From positions 558,001-622,000 of the forward strand of contig NC_031502.1 in NCBI RefSeq assembly GCF_000237925.1: a stretch of DNA of 64,000 nt. The letters are read 5' to 3'. The first letter of the stretch is position 1, and every line of letters starts with the position of its first letter. Position numbers and translations under genes: made by a program. A model generated the notes under the pieces. The model was not told the origin of the DNA. It was given only the letters and a program-made list of their open reading frames with translations, and made no database searches. This DNA comes from Schistosoma mansoni (taxonomy: Eukaryota; Platyhelminthes; Trematoda; Strigeidida; Schistosomatidae). Positions 10,438 to 22,479 of the stretch are shown here, in pieces.

Positions 10438-11818
10438 GGGACATTGATGGCGGTAAAGAGGAATTCAACTTGGAAAATGTAAGGAACAAGTCCTAGATTA
10501 AAGCGAAGCCCTGTGCGTTGATCTTCCGACACTCCATAATTAACAAAATAAAAGGAACGGTCGAGGGTATATGATCGCATTGAACAACAATAAATGGACG
10601 GTTGTGAAAAATTTTAACATGAAACTCCTTATCAAACTTCATCCCAGTGAAACAAGGAGAAATCTTCGCAATCACCTACATTAATTAGGTGGATGGACGA
10701 TATGTTAGACACCACACTGAATGACATACAGCACAGTTGGCCGACGAATAATCTTAAAATTGAACATAGAGCTGAGGTCCGAACCTTCGTCGATCGAGTC
10801 TCTTGAACATATGAACAACCATTAACCATCCCGTTTTGCTCTCCCGGCTAGCGTGATAGTATATCTAAAATGGAGTTGGGTGGACAGATTATTAGTTTAC
10901 AAAATTATTGGCAGTTGGGTTAAGCCTGTGGCACGAGATGCATCTTACCTGATTAAAGTCTGTATTATAATCGTAATTTGCAGTCAAATGCCAGTCGATG
11001 GTAATCGGAAGTGATCCGAAGGACAAGTGCATACCATCGACCAAGAAATGGAATGATTTTCTAAGACGTAGAGTTATATATATACATATATATTTGTGCA
11101 TTTTATTCCGTAGCCCAATATACTTTCTCGTCCACTCTTGTGTTACCGTTCAAGTAGTCAAGTGGGGGAGTTAGCGTGTAGAGCGTCGTGCATCGAAATC
11201 AGATTTCGGACACCATCTGTCATAGTAATTCTACAACTCAGAGTAATAAATCTCCAGTTTGAATATTTATTTATACTTCCCATTTCCACTGATTTCATGT
11301 GTTCTATAATTACACTTTCTACATGTAATCCTCTTGTTAGAAAAAAAAAGAAAAATCACAGTCGATTATAATAAGATAATCTTAGATATAACATGATTCA
11401 GATAGGTAGACCACAAACACACAATGTTCAAGATTGTTTATTTAATACATATTTCATCATTTACCTAACTAGACATTAAGCATTACAGTCTAACAAAACA
11501 AAATTACAAAGTTATGTTACTTCTTTCGTTTTCCAGTACAGTTAAGATTGCGTTACATAATCAAATGAAAAAGGTATTTTAAAAAATGTGGGTTTTTATG
11601 TAAGTGTAAGAAGACATAAAACTAACCTTGTTGATAATTAACAACTAATATGTTTACATACATATATATATGAGCTTCCAATCACGACAGCCTCTAAATT
11701 ATATGCGATATAAGAACGACTTGTCTTTTTGAAAAGAACATACCTCGAAAGTAAATGAAGAAAATGGATTAATTAAAAAAAACAGTTGAAACAAATTTTT
11801 TACAAAATATTTATATTA
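10438..11818. other. Intergenic DNA between the CD109-like and TRIC genes
   Basis: No gene was supported. The small open frames here have no recognisable domain and no consistent splice signals. Confidence 0.45.
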
Positions 11819-11819
11819 T

Positions 11820-12075
11820 CAGAAGAGAGTTATGTGGAGATTTTAGTGATTTAATAGTTGACTTCATGAGTCAACAAAAGCTAGATCGCCATGGAAGACC
11901 TGAAATCAATGGACGGCCGTTTCGTAGTAGTATGGGACTTCTCAGCAGTGCGTATCCACGGACCCGCCTCACGGGAAGTTAGACATTAAAACCACTGGTT
12001 CATTGGTCTAATGCTAAGGGTTCGCCTACGAGACCAATAGGTCTTGGGTTCGAATCTCGTTAGCGGCATCGGGAT
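11820..12075 (+). mobile_element. Fold-back family A SINE running into the assembly gap
   Basis: An inverted tail with hammerhead remains (11820-11973) is joined directly to a plus-oriented tRNA-like part (CTTGGGTTCGAATC near 12051-12060). The following tail is lost in the gap of Ns at 12076-12275. Confidence 0.65.
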
Positions 12076-12275
12076 NNNNNNNNNNNNNNNNNNNNNNNNN
12101 NNNNNNNNNNNNNNNNNNNNNNNNNNNNNNNNNNNNNNNNNNNNNNNNNNNNNNNNNNNNNNNNNNNNNNNNNNNNNNNNNNNNNNNNNNNNNNNNNNNN
12201 NNNNNNNNNNNNNNNNNNNNNNNNNNNNNNNNNNNNNNNNNNNNNNNNNNNNNNNNNNNNNNNNNNNNNNNNNNN
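12076..12275. other. Assembly gap, 200 N
   Basis: Exactly 200 undetermined bases, the usual size of a placeholder gap. Confidence 0.99.
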
Positions 12276-12282
12276 GAGCCCC

Positions 12283-12395
12283 CCTTCCGATCTATGGTTT
12301 GTTGGTGGAGCTCCCATCGTCCTTCGGAACGAAGAAAGCCCCCCGACCAAACCATCCAGCTCAGAGGACAAACCCACATCAAAAAAAAAGAATAG
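12283..12395 (+). repeat. Fragment related to the Penelope-like element linker
   Basis: GACCAAACCATCCAGCTCAG and the bases around it match the Penelope copies near 55858 (between their RT and GIY-YIG parts), with mismatches. It stands alone next to the gap. Confidence 0.5.
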
Positions 12396-12821
12396 GTCAG
12401 TTTGTAAAATAAAAATTCAACATTACAGAAAACTAGTGTAAAATGGCGAAGAAGTGTAGAAGAAAAACAAAGATAAAACACAGTGGAACGTACACGTAGG
12501 AGTTTATATTCACTACACTTAATTGATTTGTATTTTCATTCCATAATACAAGAAAAGAGGTAAAACAAATTGTGGAACTATAAGATTTAAAGTATAGAAG
12601 AAGAAGCATAAAACAATAGTTGTTTGAAACGTACTTTGCTCATTATGTAAACATTGATGGATAAATGCATGAACATATAGAAAGAAGAGATCTAATTTAC
12701 ATAGCATACCCAACTAAGGTATGAATTTTGGAATATGAATAATATTCCCTTTGAAGAAAGAAGCATTTAAAGGTGATAGACAAAACAGGTAAGTCTACAA
12801 AATATTTTGTTTATTATGATA

Positions 12822-15800
12822 TTAATCACGTTTTTTATCACCTGAAGATGGTGTTTGACGATTGGCAGCATCGCGTAGACCACTTGAATTGAAACTGTTT
12901 GCATTACTATTAGGTAAACCTTGATTGCTTTGTCCTGTTCCAGTACCAGTGGAAGAGAAATTTGCATTTCCAGTCATATTGGCAGTTGATGATGATGAGG
13001 TTGTTCCGCTAACATTTGACAAATTTGAAGGTGTAGCTTCAGATGCCTTACTACGACTACGTTCAAAAGCACTACGAATAGCATCGACAGTACCACCAAA
13101 CAACAGCTTACAAACAGCATTCTCAAACGGTACAAATGGATCTTTTAAGCCCAATAGAATCATAGTGATTCTGAAAATGAAGGAGTATACATATACTTTA
13201 AGATTACTACAACGATCATGCACGTCTTTTAATCAATCAGATAAGAACTAGATAATGTAAGTAGGAAAAAATATATCACAGAGTACGCTTGCAAATCACA
13301 TACGCAATTGAACTTGCCATATAAAGTTTTAATTCACATACTTTTGAATGTATTAGACTAAACGATCATCATTAAGCATTAAATACTTGAAACAATCCAG
13401 TCATTGGATCAAACTTCTGTTATTTCATTAGATATTCATTACACAGTTCAAAACGACCGGTAAATGATATTGACATTAAAACTTTAAACAAATAACTGCT
13501 ATAGAACTTCATACGTGTTTTTGAAGACATAGGTATAATGTTACAAGTCTTTTTAAAAGCAATAACTTTGGAAATTAAAACACTGAAATGAATACTTAAG
13601 CTATTGAAAATGAAAAATTTTTTTAGAACCATTTACAATAATACCACTATATTTATCTTTTACTTTAAATTTTGAAAATATGTGCCCCAAAATGCCCTGG
13701 TACGGTCGAGAGTGGGGAGAGTCCGCTCTCCCTCTCCAAATACTCTCACATGACCACGCGTATATTGCCTCTGACAGGGAAGTCCTACTCACTGCCTACC
13801 TCCTCGTGACATTACTGTTGTTTACGAAATTCAGAGGACGAAAAGCGAATGTCTGGCACTTTAACCGGGTTGATGGACACGGCGCGTCCACCTAGGGGAG
13901 TTGGAAAATCCTGATTCCAAACTAATGGTGCACATCGGCTCCAGGATCCTGAAGGAACAAATGGCGTATGAATCAATCGTTGGTCACCGGCTACCATGAG
14001 ACTGCATCTCCTCACGATGCTCCGCTGCCTTGTGGATCAGACCTTTATGTCAAAGGCTCCGGGTGCGGCCCCCTAAGAAAACCACCTGCTTCAGTTTGGG
14101 CACCTGGGCAGTATCACAGCCCTCACACAAATCAAATGAGATTTGTGTGGCGCATATGTATTTGGTGCTTCCTTGTACCAATATTTATGTGTTTAAATAA
14201 ACAAATAATAACAATATGGTGTATGCTACTTATGTTGACAGGTATAAGTAGTATATAGCACCAATCGGAAATGGAATGCATGCCTGCAGAAGATTGAGAA
14301 AAACAGAAAGGGAACTAGAAAAGAATTATAATAACAGCGAAAGTGAAAGAATCAGGAATCACATCAAATACAACTGATGGAAGATGTGCAAATAATGCAT
14401 TTAATGTATGGTCCTCATATTTTACGAAAGCACTCTGTAATTTTATGGTATATAATAAAATGGTTATCTCCATCTGAGTGTTCATTCGCTACAATAATAT
14501 CTGTCAAGTAAAATTCAACATTGTAATTATATTTTCATAGTTTAAAGCGAGGTCGTGGATGCGCACTGCTGAGGAGTCTCACGATAGGACGAAACGGTCG
14601 TCCAGTACTTCCAAGTTTTCCCTAGTGGTCTAGCTTCAATTGACTTACGCTTTCAACTATGAAAATACTAAATCTCCACAAAAAAACCCCGTCTGATTGT
14701 AATTATATATTCATACGATGAATATATCCAAGATATTCGACAACTCAACTCACTTTTTAAAATAAATAGTGAGTTTCTAGACACTTTGGATAGATATGGA
14801 ACATTTAAAAATATGAAGAGTTTGAAAGATTCATTATTAGATACAATTAAGATCATATGAACCATTCCGAAAGAAAAAGAACAAACAAGTCAGTCACATG
14901 GGTAACAAGCCTTCGATTAAAGCAATTTGATATATTAGACGATTGTGGTGAAGCTAAACTATAAACAACTTTTAAAAATGTGGACTTCATAAAGATTACT
15001 GAATCCCTTTTTTAACAGGTTAACAAACTAAAAAGGGTCAAATTTTGCAGTGGTTTACAATAGCTAAAAATTCGAGCAATTGAATTCACAAGTCGATCTA
15101 GGCTGGACCACCATTGAAAACCTGGAAGCACTGGAGTCCAATCCGTGTCAGATGTGAGACAGTTATCCATATCAGACAATGGATGAAGAGTTGTAAAAGA
15201 CCATAGGTCTATTGAAATCAGACATTAACACCGTTGGATGACGGCCCAGTGACCTAGAGGTTAATGGTTCACGCGCGAGACCGAAGGTCCTAGGTTCGAG
15301 TCCTGAGTGTGGGATAGTGGATGCGCACTGCTAAAGAGTCCCATACTAGGAAGAAACGACCGTCAAGGCTTTGAATGGTGGTCTAGCTTAGACCGACTCA
15401 TGATTCCAACTGTTAAAATACTACAATTTTCCAAATCCCCATACTGAAAAAATTGGAATTTAGAGAATGGATTAATGTCAACCATATCAGTTCAAAACTG
15501 AACAATTGTATGTGAATGTTTTATTCATTCACCAACATACCATTTGACCTCTGCTGTGCTTTTCTATAATCATAAATATTAATCAAACAAGAAAAAATGG
15601 TTAAAAACAAGGTTTTCCAAAAACACAATACAGGGAGAGAGTGAGGATTTCACGCTAGAAAAAATACACAAAATGAATTATACTTGCCTTAAATTTCAAA
15701 CAATGAACTATGAACGTTATCAGCTTACCTGAGGTAAACAAACAAAACCATTATGACCAGGAATAATTGATTTTCCGGTAACGGTATTATATCCAAATGA

Positions 15801-18800
15801 TGACAATAATATGCGATAGCGGCAAGCAACGAAATTTTTGTAGTGCTAAAACATATTATTGACAGAAAAACAAAATAGAAATAATTAAATACTATCTAAA
15901 AAACCAAGAGGAATAAACTATAAACTACTAAGAGCTAACACATTTTCCATTTCATGTAGATCCATGCAGAAATTCATGCGTTGTTTAGAGAAACTAAATC
16001 TTACAAAGTGGGATGGAGGAATTCATTAGTTGCTGGTAGCCATACACCACGAACAAGACGCTGTATTAATTTCATCTCACAATAACCTGCACCTATATTA
16101 TTGAAAAAAAAGGATGAATAGTAGATGGGATATAGGCAAAACAAAAACAACAGAGTACAGCTAGTTGTTCTTTTTTGAACACACATATAGTCAATAGTGA
16201 TATATTATGTAATCACGATGCCATACATACGTCCAAACATGAATGTAACATGCCTTTAAATTATCCGGCAGCCCATTAAGTTTTGGTTCATGCACAGTTG
16301 AATGACTGGATAGCTCTCCAGAAGCTATTTTTAATTTTTGAAATCAACACTATGCATTATCATGCTACGTGGCTTCATCACTGTATATTAGGGAGAGTGG
16401 GTGGCTTTCTTTCAACAGCCAGGATAATCAAAGTCACGGTTTGATGAAAAAAATCAGTCAACTTGTTCAATGTTTGCTACGATAAGAACATACGACGATG
16501 AGAAATAAAACTAGTTTATCAATCCACTTAAATTTCCAACTTATGTATTAGTGGTAGAATTTAGACTCAATATATAGTGAATATTTATATTCGTGGATGA
16601 CTGGTTGCTACCTGGTCGGTTGATAAATAACCTTGAACCCGGTCTCTGGTTGATGATTGCAATAAGTGCTAGAATGAGTTCGGTTTAAAAATTGCTATGT
16701 TTTGTAATAACGGGGGAAATTAATAGGAATAGACGTATTAGGATATGCAAGAACGAAATAGGCCAAGAAAGGCTAATAAACAGGGAGTAACAAAACCTTT
16801 CAAATAATAACATATTTGTAATATCCCAATGAGTAGAAAATTGTGTCGACACGTTTATTTATTCCCTGGAAAAGTTGCTTGTTGTGAAATGTCAGAAATT
16901 CAATTTGCTTACTCACTGGAATGTTATAAATGTATTACTTTACTATGAACAATTCACTGAAAGCTCAATTTATATAAAATTATTAAGTTAAAACTTGGTA
17001 ATAATACTTGAAAACCCTTAAAGATAAATAGCTGCAGTTTAATTGTCTATTTCAACGATACAATCAAGGAATATCAAATATATTGTTTTCTGATTTTATT
17101 TCCAACTATGTAAAGATCAGTTTGATAACAAAAGAATAAAAAACAAACATTATTAGTGGAAGAGCATATGGTTTTAAGCCTGTTGAAGTATTACATCAAT
17201 AATAACCCAAACTTTACACCACGATGGCACAATACTTTACTAGTCATAAAGAATAAGTTAAAGGTAAGGATCCCACTTCATTGCTAAGCCTAGTGAGCAA
17301 AGTAGTTTGAATCCGTTGTCAACTGATCGAAAATTTACTAAACAAACCGATGTGGAGCAACCTTCATTTTTCAAAGTAAAATACAATGAGTTACTTTCCC
17401 TGATTATAAATTACTTTATTCAGCTCTTACTTTTCATTACTCACACTAATTAAGGCTGATAATTTGACTTTCGAAAAGTGTACACACGAATCATTTAGTT
17501 CAGCACATACAAGACATTATTCGCAACTTCCGAAGATTTATGGGTAGTCAACACCATCCTAAATCCTTGCATTTTGCAGACATGAATAATCTGTCTGTAT
17601 AAATGACTTACGCGGCACTATGACTTTTGGGGTCGCATATCACTTTAATAAATAACAGCATCCATTCATACTCAACATTTTTGAACTATTTAAAACATGC
17701 AGTCAGTTATTAGTTAACACTGAGTTGTGAACTGAATGGTAGTTGAGGTCAATGTAGTGTTGCACTGTGGTAAAAGTATACTATACTAACAAACCAATCA
17801 CAGTCAATACAGAGCCTTTCGGATGTGTAAAATTCAAGAAGCAGTGGAGGATCGCCTGTATCTTATTATGAATTAAGTATGGTTTGTTCATACCTTAAGA
17901 TGCTTTAAAAATTCGATGGACGTATCTGTTATACCATCATACAGTGAATGTGACCTTTTATGTAAGCTAAATTATTAGAACAAAAACACCCGCTTGAAAC
18001 GATAATTACTCGTTCAGCGTAATTTATGTGACTTAGGAAATGATCAAGGGTGTGTGTTTGGTGGTGCCATAACCTATGGACGACTTAGTCAAATTTAAAA
18101 TGCCTCTTAAACTTTTACACAAAATTCGTACATCTATAAGGCTGCAAAGCGTTTTCGTATTATAGCTGGTTATCAATTTTGAGAATCCGAATCTTAATCC
18201 CTAACCCTAACTCAACTGCTAGTTCTTAGGCCTAACCTTTTCTCGCTTACTGAAATCAATAGTTGACTATGTACATGTTAACTAATCATTTCAAAGATGT
18301 TTGTCCGTTTGAATTTATTATTTTCATTATAAATCGCTAAATAGCTGAAAACACTTTCCTGACCGGCTGATAAGTCGTCCAATATCGTCAGTACAGCATA
18401 CATTTACCTAAACAGTCAACAAAAGACGTGTTTACAAAATCCCAATGGGGATTGAAAGTTAGAGGACAAGCCAAGACGTATTATCAGTACATGAAGTATT
18501 TGAATGTCGGATTGAGTTGTGTTGATAGGTGCACACTACATGAGTGGGGTCCGTATATCTGTCATAACCAATAGCGGGTGACGTTGGACGAAACTGTTTA
18601 GAATCAACTGCAGTGAAGCAGGTGCACTTACTATGACTGGTTAACTAATGTGGATGAAATAATAGAAAGGCGAACTAAACAGAAGTGAACCCCATTTCCT
18701 TTTAAAAGCACACTACTGAACAAAGGTGCCACATAAACCCTGAACTTCTTCAGCAACCTATGAAAGGTCATCCAGCCAAACAATGTGATAGGCACCTAAC

Positions 18801-19935
18801 GGGATTCCGAAAACCTACTCCAGACTTACCATCAGTCCTTTAAAATACACATTCCAGGTTTTTACGCAGAAAAATAAACGATGGATTAAAACTTTGCTAG
18901 GACTAACCAGGGAAAAACGAAGTAAACAAACTTCCCCATTGTTTTTCAGTTTCTACGCAAAATCCAAGTCTACTAAGGGCAGTCTGTAATGGCTAAGATG
19001 GTTATTAGTTTGATCATATGCGCCTCACTAACAATCGTGGAAGTAAGGCAGGAATGAATTGGGCAGTCTATATTGGTTTCAGGTTACACATTAAAAAGTT
19101 GGTGTTTAGTTAAGTGTGTATTGAATTGTCTATGTATGCTATGCTAAAAGCCATTTAACAGAGTCCGTATTATTTAAATGGCTAGAGTCAGCTTCGCGTA
19201 CAGAACCAAGAAGTTTCCAACGTAAGTCCGACTTGATAAACACTTAAAATAAGACCTGACTCACAAGTTGACGATTATAAATGGATTGCTTTTCCGATCC
19301 CAGATACCCAAGACATAATTCGAAACAGGACGCATATACAGACTACCAACACCTACAAATATCGGTTTGGATATAAAGATGTATCATTCAGCTTGCAATA
19401 CTCACCCTTCAAAAGACCTAGGAGAACACACATCACAGGCGATTGTGGAAACAGATGAAGACCATGATGTACACCAATGAAAATCTTCTTCGCCCTCTGA
19501 ACCTCCTTTAATGAGCACACCAGTAGTCGAACAGGAAGTATTTTGCAAAATCGATACAGAAGATCAAATGGGAAATAATTTATGAGATACCTAAGAAAAA
19601 TGATAGACATAGTAAAAACATACCATACGACGGTAGCCGTTAAAACGGAGATTGTGTCATCAAAACACTCGAATAGGGGTGACCCTGTGATGAAGTTGGA
19701 AAGGATGGCCCCTCCAAAACACATAAGCATAGTGGCTAACCAGCACGAAAACGGGTGACGTCTCGAAAAACTTACAGAGCCTACGCATAATACATGAAGT
19801 TAAGTACATACCTGACTGAGGAGTATCTTCTTTTACGGATATACTCATCAAAATGTAATTAGCGATATCAAAATACGGATACATCCGTAGCTTGAATAAA
19901 GAATCGGCTACATCATCAATGATGATGGGATTCAT
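12822..19935 (-). CDS. TMEM38: Trimeric intracellular cation channel (TRIC, TMEM38 family), complete, 6 exons, 339 aa
   Basis: Exons on the minus strand are 19935-19812, 19780-19624, 19590-19406, 16092-16005, 15845-15729 and 13170-12822. The CDS is 1020 nt and every phase agrees. The ATG at 19935 is chosen because MNPIIIDDVADSLFKLRMYPYFD aligns with the N-termini of vertebrate TRIC-A and TRIC-B. Family marks seen: MYPYFDIANYI (about 18-28), SRRHPFSCWLATML, CFGGAIL, VVWYLI, the SLKEVQRAKKI motif (about 120-130), RLVRGVWLPATNEFLHP and ISLLAAIAYYCHHLD. The tail of about 95 residues is rich in Ser, Asn, Thr and Gly and ends KKRD, resembling the charged tails of the family. TRIC proteins are trimeric K+ channels of ER/SR membranes that balance charge during calcium release. 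Introns 1 and 2 are only 31 and 33 bp; intron 3 is 3.3 kb. Confidence 0.93.
13675..14205 (+). mobile_element. L-family retroelement, near full length
   Basis: It starts GCCCCAAAATGCCCTGG and ends GTGTTTAAATAAACAAATAA. The whole 520-bp consensus is present on the plus strand, inside the last TRIC intron. An R270 copy follows directly. Confidence 0.75.
14210..14510 (+). repeat. R270 repeat, copy 1
   Basis: It starts TGGTGTATGCTACTTATG and contains ATGTGCAAATAATGCATTTA, ending near CATTCGCTACAATA. Relatives lie at 26440-26800 (-), 40343-40615 (+), 42775-43075 (-), 43425-43690 (+) and 44095-44285 (+). The class is unknown. Confidence 0.6.
14545..14698 (+). mobile_element. Family A SINE tail fragment
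   Basis: It contains a hammerhead (CTGAGGA, then GGACGAAAC near 14567-14595), then TAGCTTCAATTGACTTACG and the full 3' end AAATCTCCACAAAA. The tRNA-like part is missing. Confidence 0.7.
15075..15470 (+). mobile_element. Fold-back family A SINE (copy 4)
   Basis: A short inverted tail (15075-15133) is followed by head, tRNA-like part (CCTAGGTTCGAGTCC near 15291-15303) and plus-oriented tail to CCAAATCCCCATAC. The hammerhead core reads CTAAAGA and is broken. It lies in a TRIC intron. Confidence 0.65.
16093..19405 (-). other. TRIC intron 3 (3.3 kb)
   Basis: It is bounded by GTGAGT (minus strand, from 19405) and a TATAG acceptor (ending 16093). No further exon or named repeat was recognised in it. 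Confidence 0.6.
19591..19623 (-). other. 33-bp micro-intron of the TRIC gene
   Basis: On the minus strand it runs from GTATGT to TTCTTAG. Removal gives VVW-YLINYFPFD, which matches TRIC proteins; leaving it in adds 11 residues with no stop. Intron 1 (19811-19781) is 31 bp. Confidence 0.85.
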
Positions 19936-20179
19936 CTCGAGAGAAACAAACGCGACTCTAGAGTCCGAATTCAAAATGTCACTACAAAGTCAAGGTCACT
20001 CGTTACACATCTTCCTGATGAGTCAGCACGACAAAAATACATAGAGGAATTTACGAAAACATATTCTACTATCATTTCTGCTGCCGAAATTCGCGAGCAC
20101 ATAGTACTGGATAACATTTGTTATATGCCCTTCGTTGTTTTAAACAATTATTAGATGATCCAGAATCCATGAGATTTCC

Positions 20180-20560
20180 ATTCATTCAGCGTTTTTTGTG
20201 ACCCTTTGAAGAGCATCAGTATGCTAGGCATCTTCCTGGCCATAACTCAACAGCTCTCATGAATCCAGTTTTATTCTGTCCGGCTCGCGTACGTTCAGTT
20301 TCACTCGTTCCAAACACCACCGGGTCGTATCTCCTCATTTCCGCAGCAACTTCAGTAGTCCTCCTGGTATCCCATATTATTCCAAACTGTCTAGAAACCC
20401 ACGTACTTGTACTAGCTGTTGTTCTGACAGCCAAAGAAGTATCAGTTTGGTGATTTCCCAGAAATCTGTTTTCACCGTGAGGCTTCATAGCTCTAGTAAA
20501 AGTAGATCCTTCAGCTCCAAAAGCACTGTTCAAATGGTCTAAACTACGTTTTCGGCCAGG
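20180..20560 (-). mobile_element. RTE-clade LINE fragment (5' part with start of the endonuclease)
   Basis: The minus-strand frame 20533-20216 contains WDTRRTTEVAAEMRRYDPVV and FGTSETERTRAG. These match the N-terminal endonuclease region of the abundant schistosome RTE elements (SR2/Perere-3 type: WNVRTMW, then AAEMRRYNL, then GISET). It is a 5' fragment only, about 250 bp upstream of the TRIC start. Confidence 0.75.
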
Positions 20561-21279
20561 TAACCATATGCGGTATGTAGAATGTCGTTTCGTTACGCAT
20601 TTGACTCATTTTAGCTTTCAAAATGATCCTAATACTTCATATAGAATGTGGTCTTTGGGTCATTTTTATCTTTCTAATAATTCTATTCCTTTCCCATGAC
20701 ATTCTGACCTCTGGTTTATATGTCTCTTACATCGATGTCTTTGTATTTCTACACTGATACGTTTTGTGTACGCTAATGTATATGTCTATATATTTGTCAT
20801 CTTATATTATACCTGTTTCTTTATCACACTATGCATTGTAAATTTTGGGCCATATCGACGCTTATAACGAGTAACATTTTTAGTTGACGCATTTGCCATC
20901 TCCTGTCCAGTTCTTTGCTTTAATGGTCTATCTGAGTCAACAAGTGTATGACATATATTTACTTAGGAATCGTTCTCTCATTTGGCTTATTTCGTTCCAT
21001 TATTTACTAATGCGAGTTGAGTCGGCAAATACAAACGAGATTAAGCGAGGTATGTGTTTCGCAAACATCATCATCTGATCAGGCGGAAGTTAGATAATGG
21101 GTTCATAAATGAAGTGCGAAGCTTTGGTTTTAATTGTTTGACTAAATTGTCAACGGCGCTTAGCATGCAGGATATTACAAGGTCGCAAAATTCCGGAGGG
21201 CACCAAGCTAACCAAGGAACTAGAGTCCAATGACCACAAACTAGCCTTTCCTGATTGTTCGGTTCAAGGAAGACACAAT

Positions 21280-21910
21280 AACAAGTTGAAAGTAAATTTA
21301 TTCAGAAAAGTAGATTACGGTTCCGCCCAGGCGTATTGTACGAAAGTTACAGTTGTAATAAATTTGATCAACAGGAGTATTAGTCTCATTAGAGAAAAGG
21401 AAGACCAACAGGCTGAAATGAAGGAAATTTTGTCTAGGCTTAGAACTAACATTTATCCCGAAGAGTTTTTAATAAACATTATTAGAAATGAAAGAAAAAC
21501 CAAGTCATAGTGTATACCGAAAGACTGGGAGGCCATTGTGGTCCCCTCGTACCGTAGAGACACATCGCAAGAAATCAGAAAGATTCTGAACAAACACTAT
21601 ACGAGAATGAGTTTTCGGGCTGTTGACACTATAAGGTCAGCATTAGTGAAAGTTAATAATGTGTTTCCGAAAGAAGAACAACAGAATGTTGTCTATGAGA
21701 TCAACTGTCATGATTACTGTACAGCTTATATGAGAGAAACTTCCAGACAGTTGATTGTGACGTTTAAGGAGCATAAACTTTGCTTGAAAAATGTTCCCAA
21801 ATCCTAGTATGATCTGAAGAAACTTGGGGATAGGTCGGCGATAGTGTTACACGCGTTGGAATCAAGACTTATGATCAATTTCGAGGGGACCAAAAATACT
21901 TCGGAAAGGT
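21280..21910 (+). mobile_element. Old Penelope-like element fragment (GIY-YIG end)
   Basis: Frames at 21286-21510 and 21538-21807 end with VVYEINCHDYCTAYMRETSR and VTFKEHK. This is the first half of the GIY-YIG endonuclease that closes Penelope-like elements. Further remnants follow to about 21910. It is another subfamily than the pair at 51209-56497 and is clearly decayed. Confidence 0.7.
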
Positions 21911-22479
21911 TTCGGCACACATAAAGAAGAAGTGTGGATTTGATTTGATTGTTAAACATTATATATTTCGTCGATAATTTTGATTTTGATTATTACCCCA
22001 AAGAAGTGCGGACGAAGCTTCATTCCTTAGACGCGGACTGCTCGAAGGCCCTTATTAACCATGTCGAATCCACCATAAAGCGATTCGTGTAGAGTTACTG
22101 TATGATTATCATAACTACACATCAGTTTATAGTACATTCATTTGTTTTGCTACCTTTCTGTACTAATAAAGTCAAGAGTTTTGAACGGTTCTAATGCTTG
22201 TAGGAGGAATAGAAGACATTTTTATTTGACGGACTTTGATATCCAGTAGTAGTGGATTACCGATGATGGTGATAGTAGCTGTCTTAGTTTCACAGTAGAG
22301 TTCTTTACTGTAATTAGATTTTGCTGTTCTTGGTCCTCTTTCTGGTTGTCTCAACGCCTCGAAATTTACTGTAGTCTGTAGTGCTATTTTCATTTCTAGC
22401 AGAGATAATGCATCTGCGGCCTGATTGTCCCGACCTTTGACATATAGGATATCACTGATGAACTGTGATATCTAGTCAA

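Noticed and set aside
12026-12481. Long frames across 12026-12481 and 53650-54147
   Set aside because: They are produced by reading through blocks of N.
13968-14258. Recurrent frame [18 protein letters not shown] and similar ones as a small protein family
   Set aside because: It recurs only inside L elements, on either strand and in variable length, and is not kept in all copies.
15729-15845. TRIC exon 5 read in the frame starting HYKNFVACRYRILLSS
   Set aside because: The previous exon ends with two bases of a codon; the true frame gives FTTKISLLAAIAYYCHHLD, which matches TRIC proteins.
19812-19974. TRIC start at 19974
   Set aside because: That position is a TTG codon; the ATG at 19935 fits the family's N-terminus.
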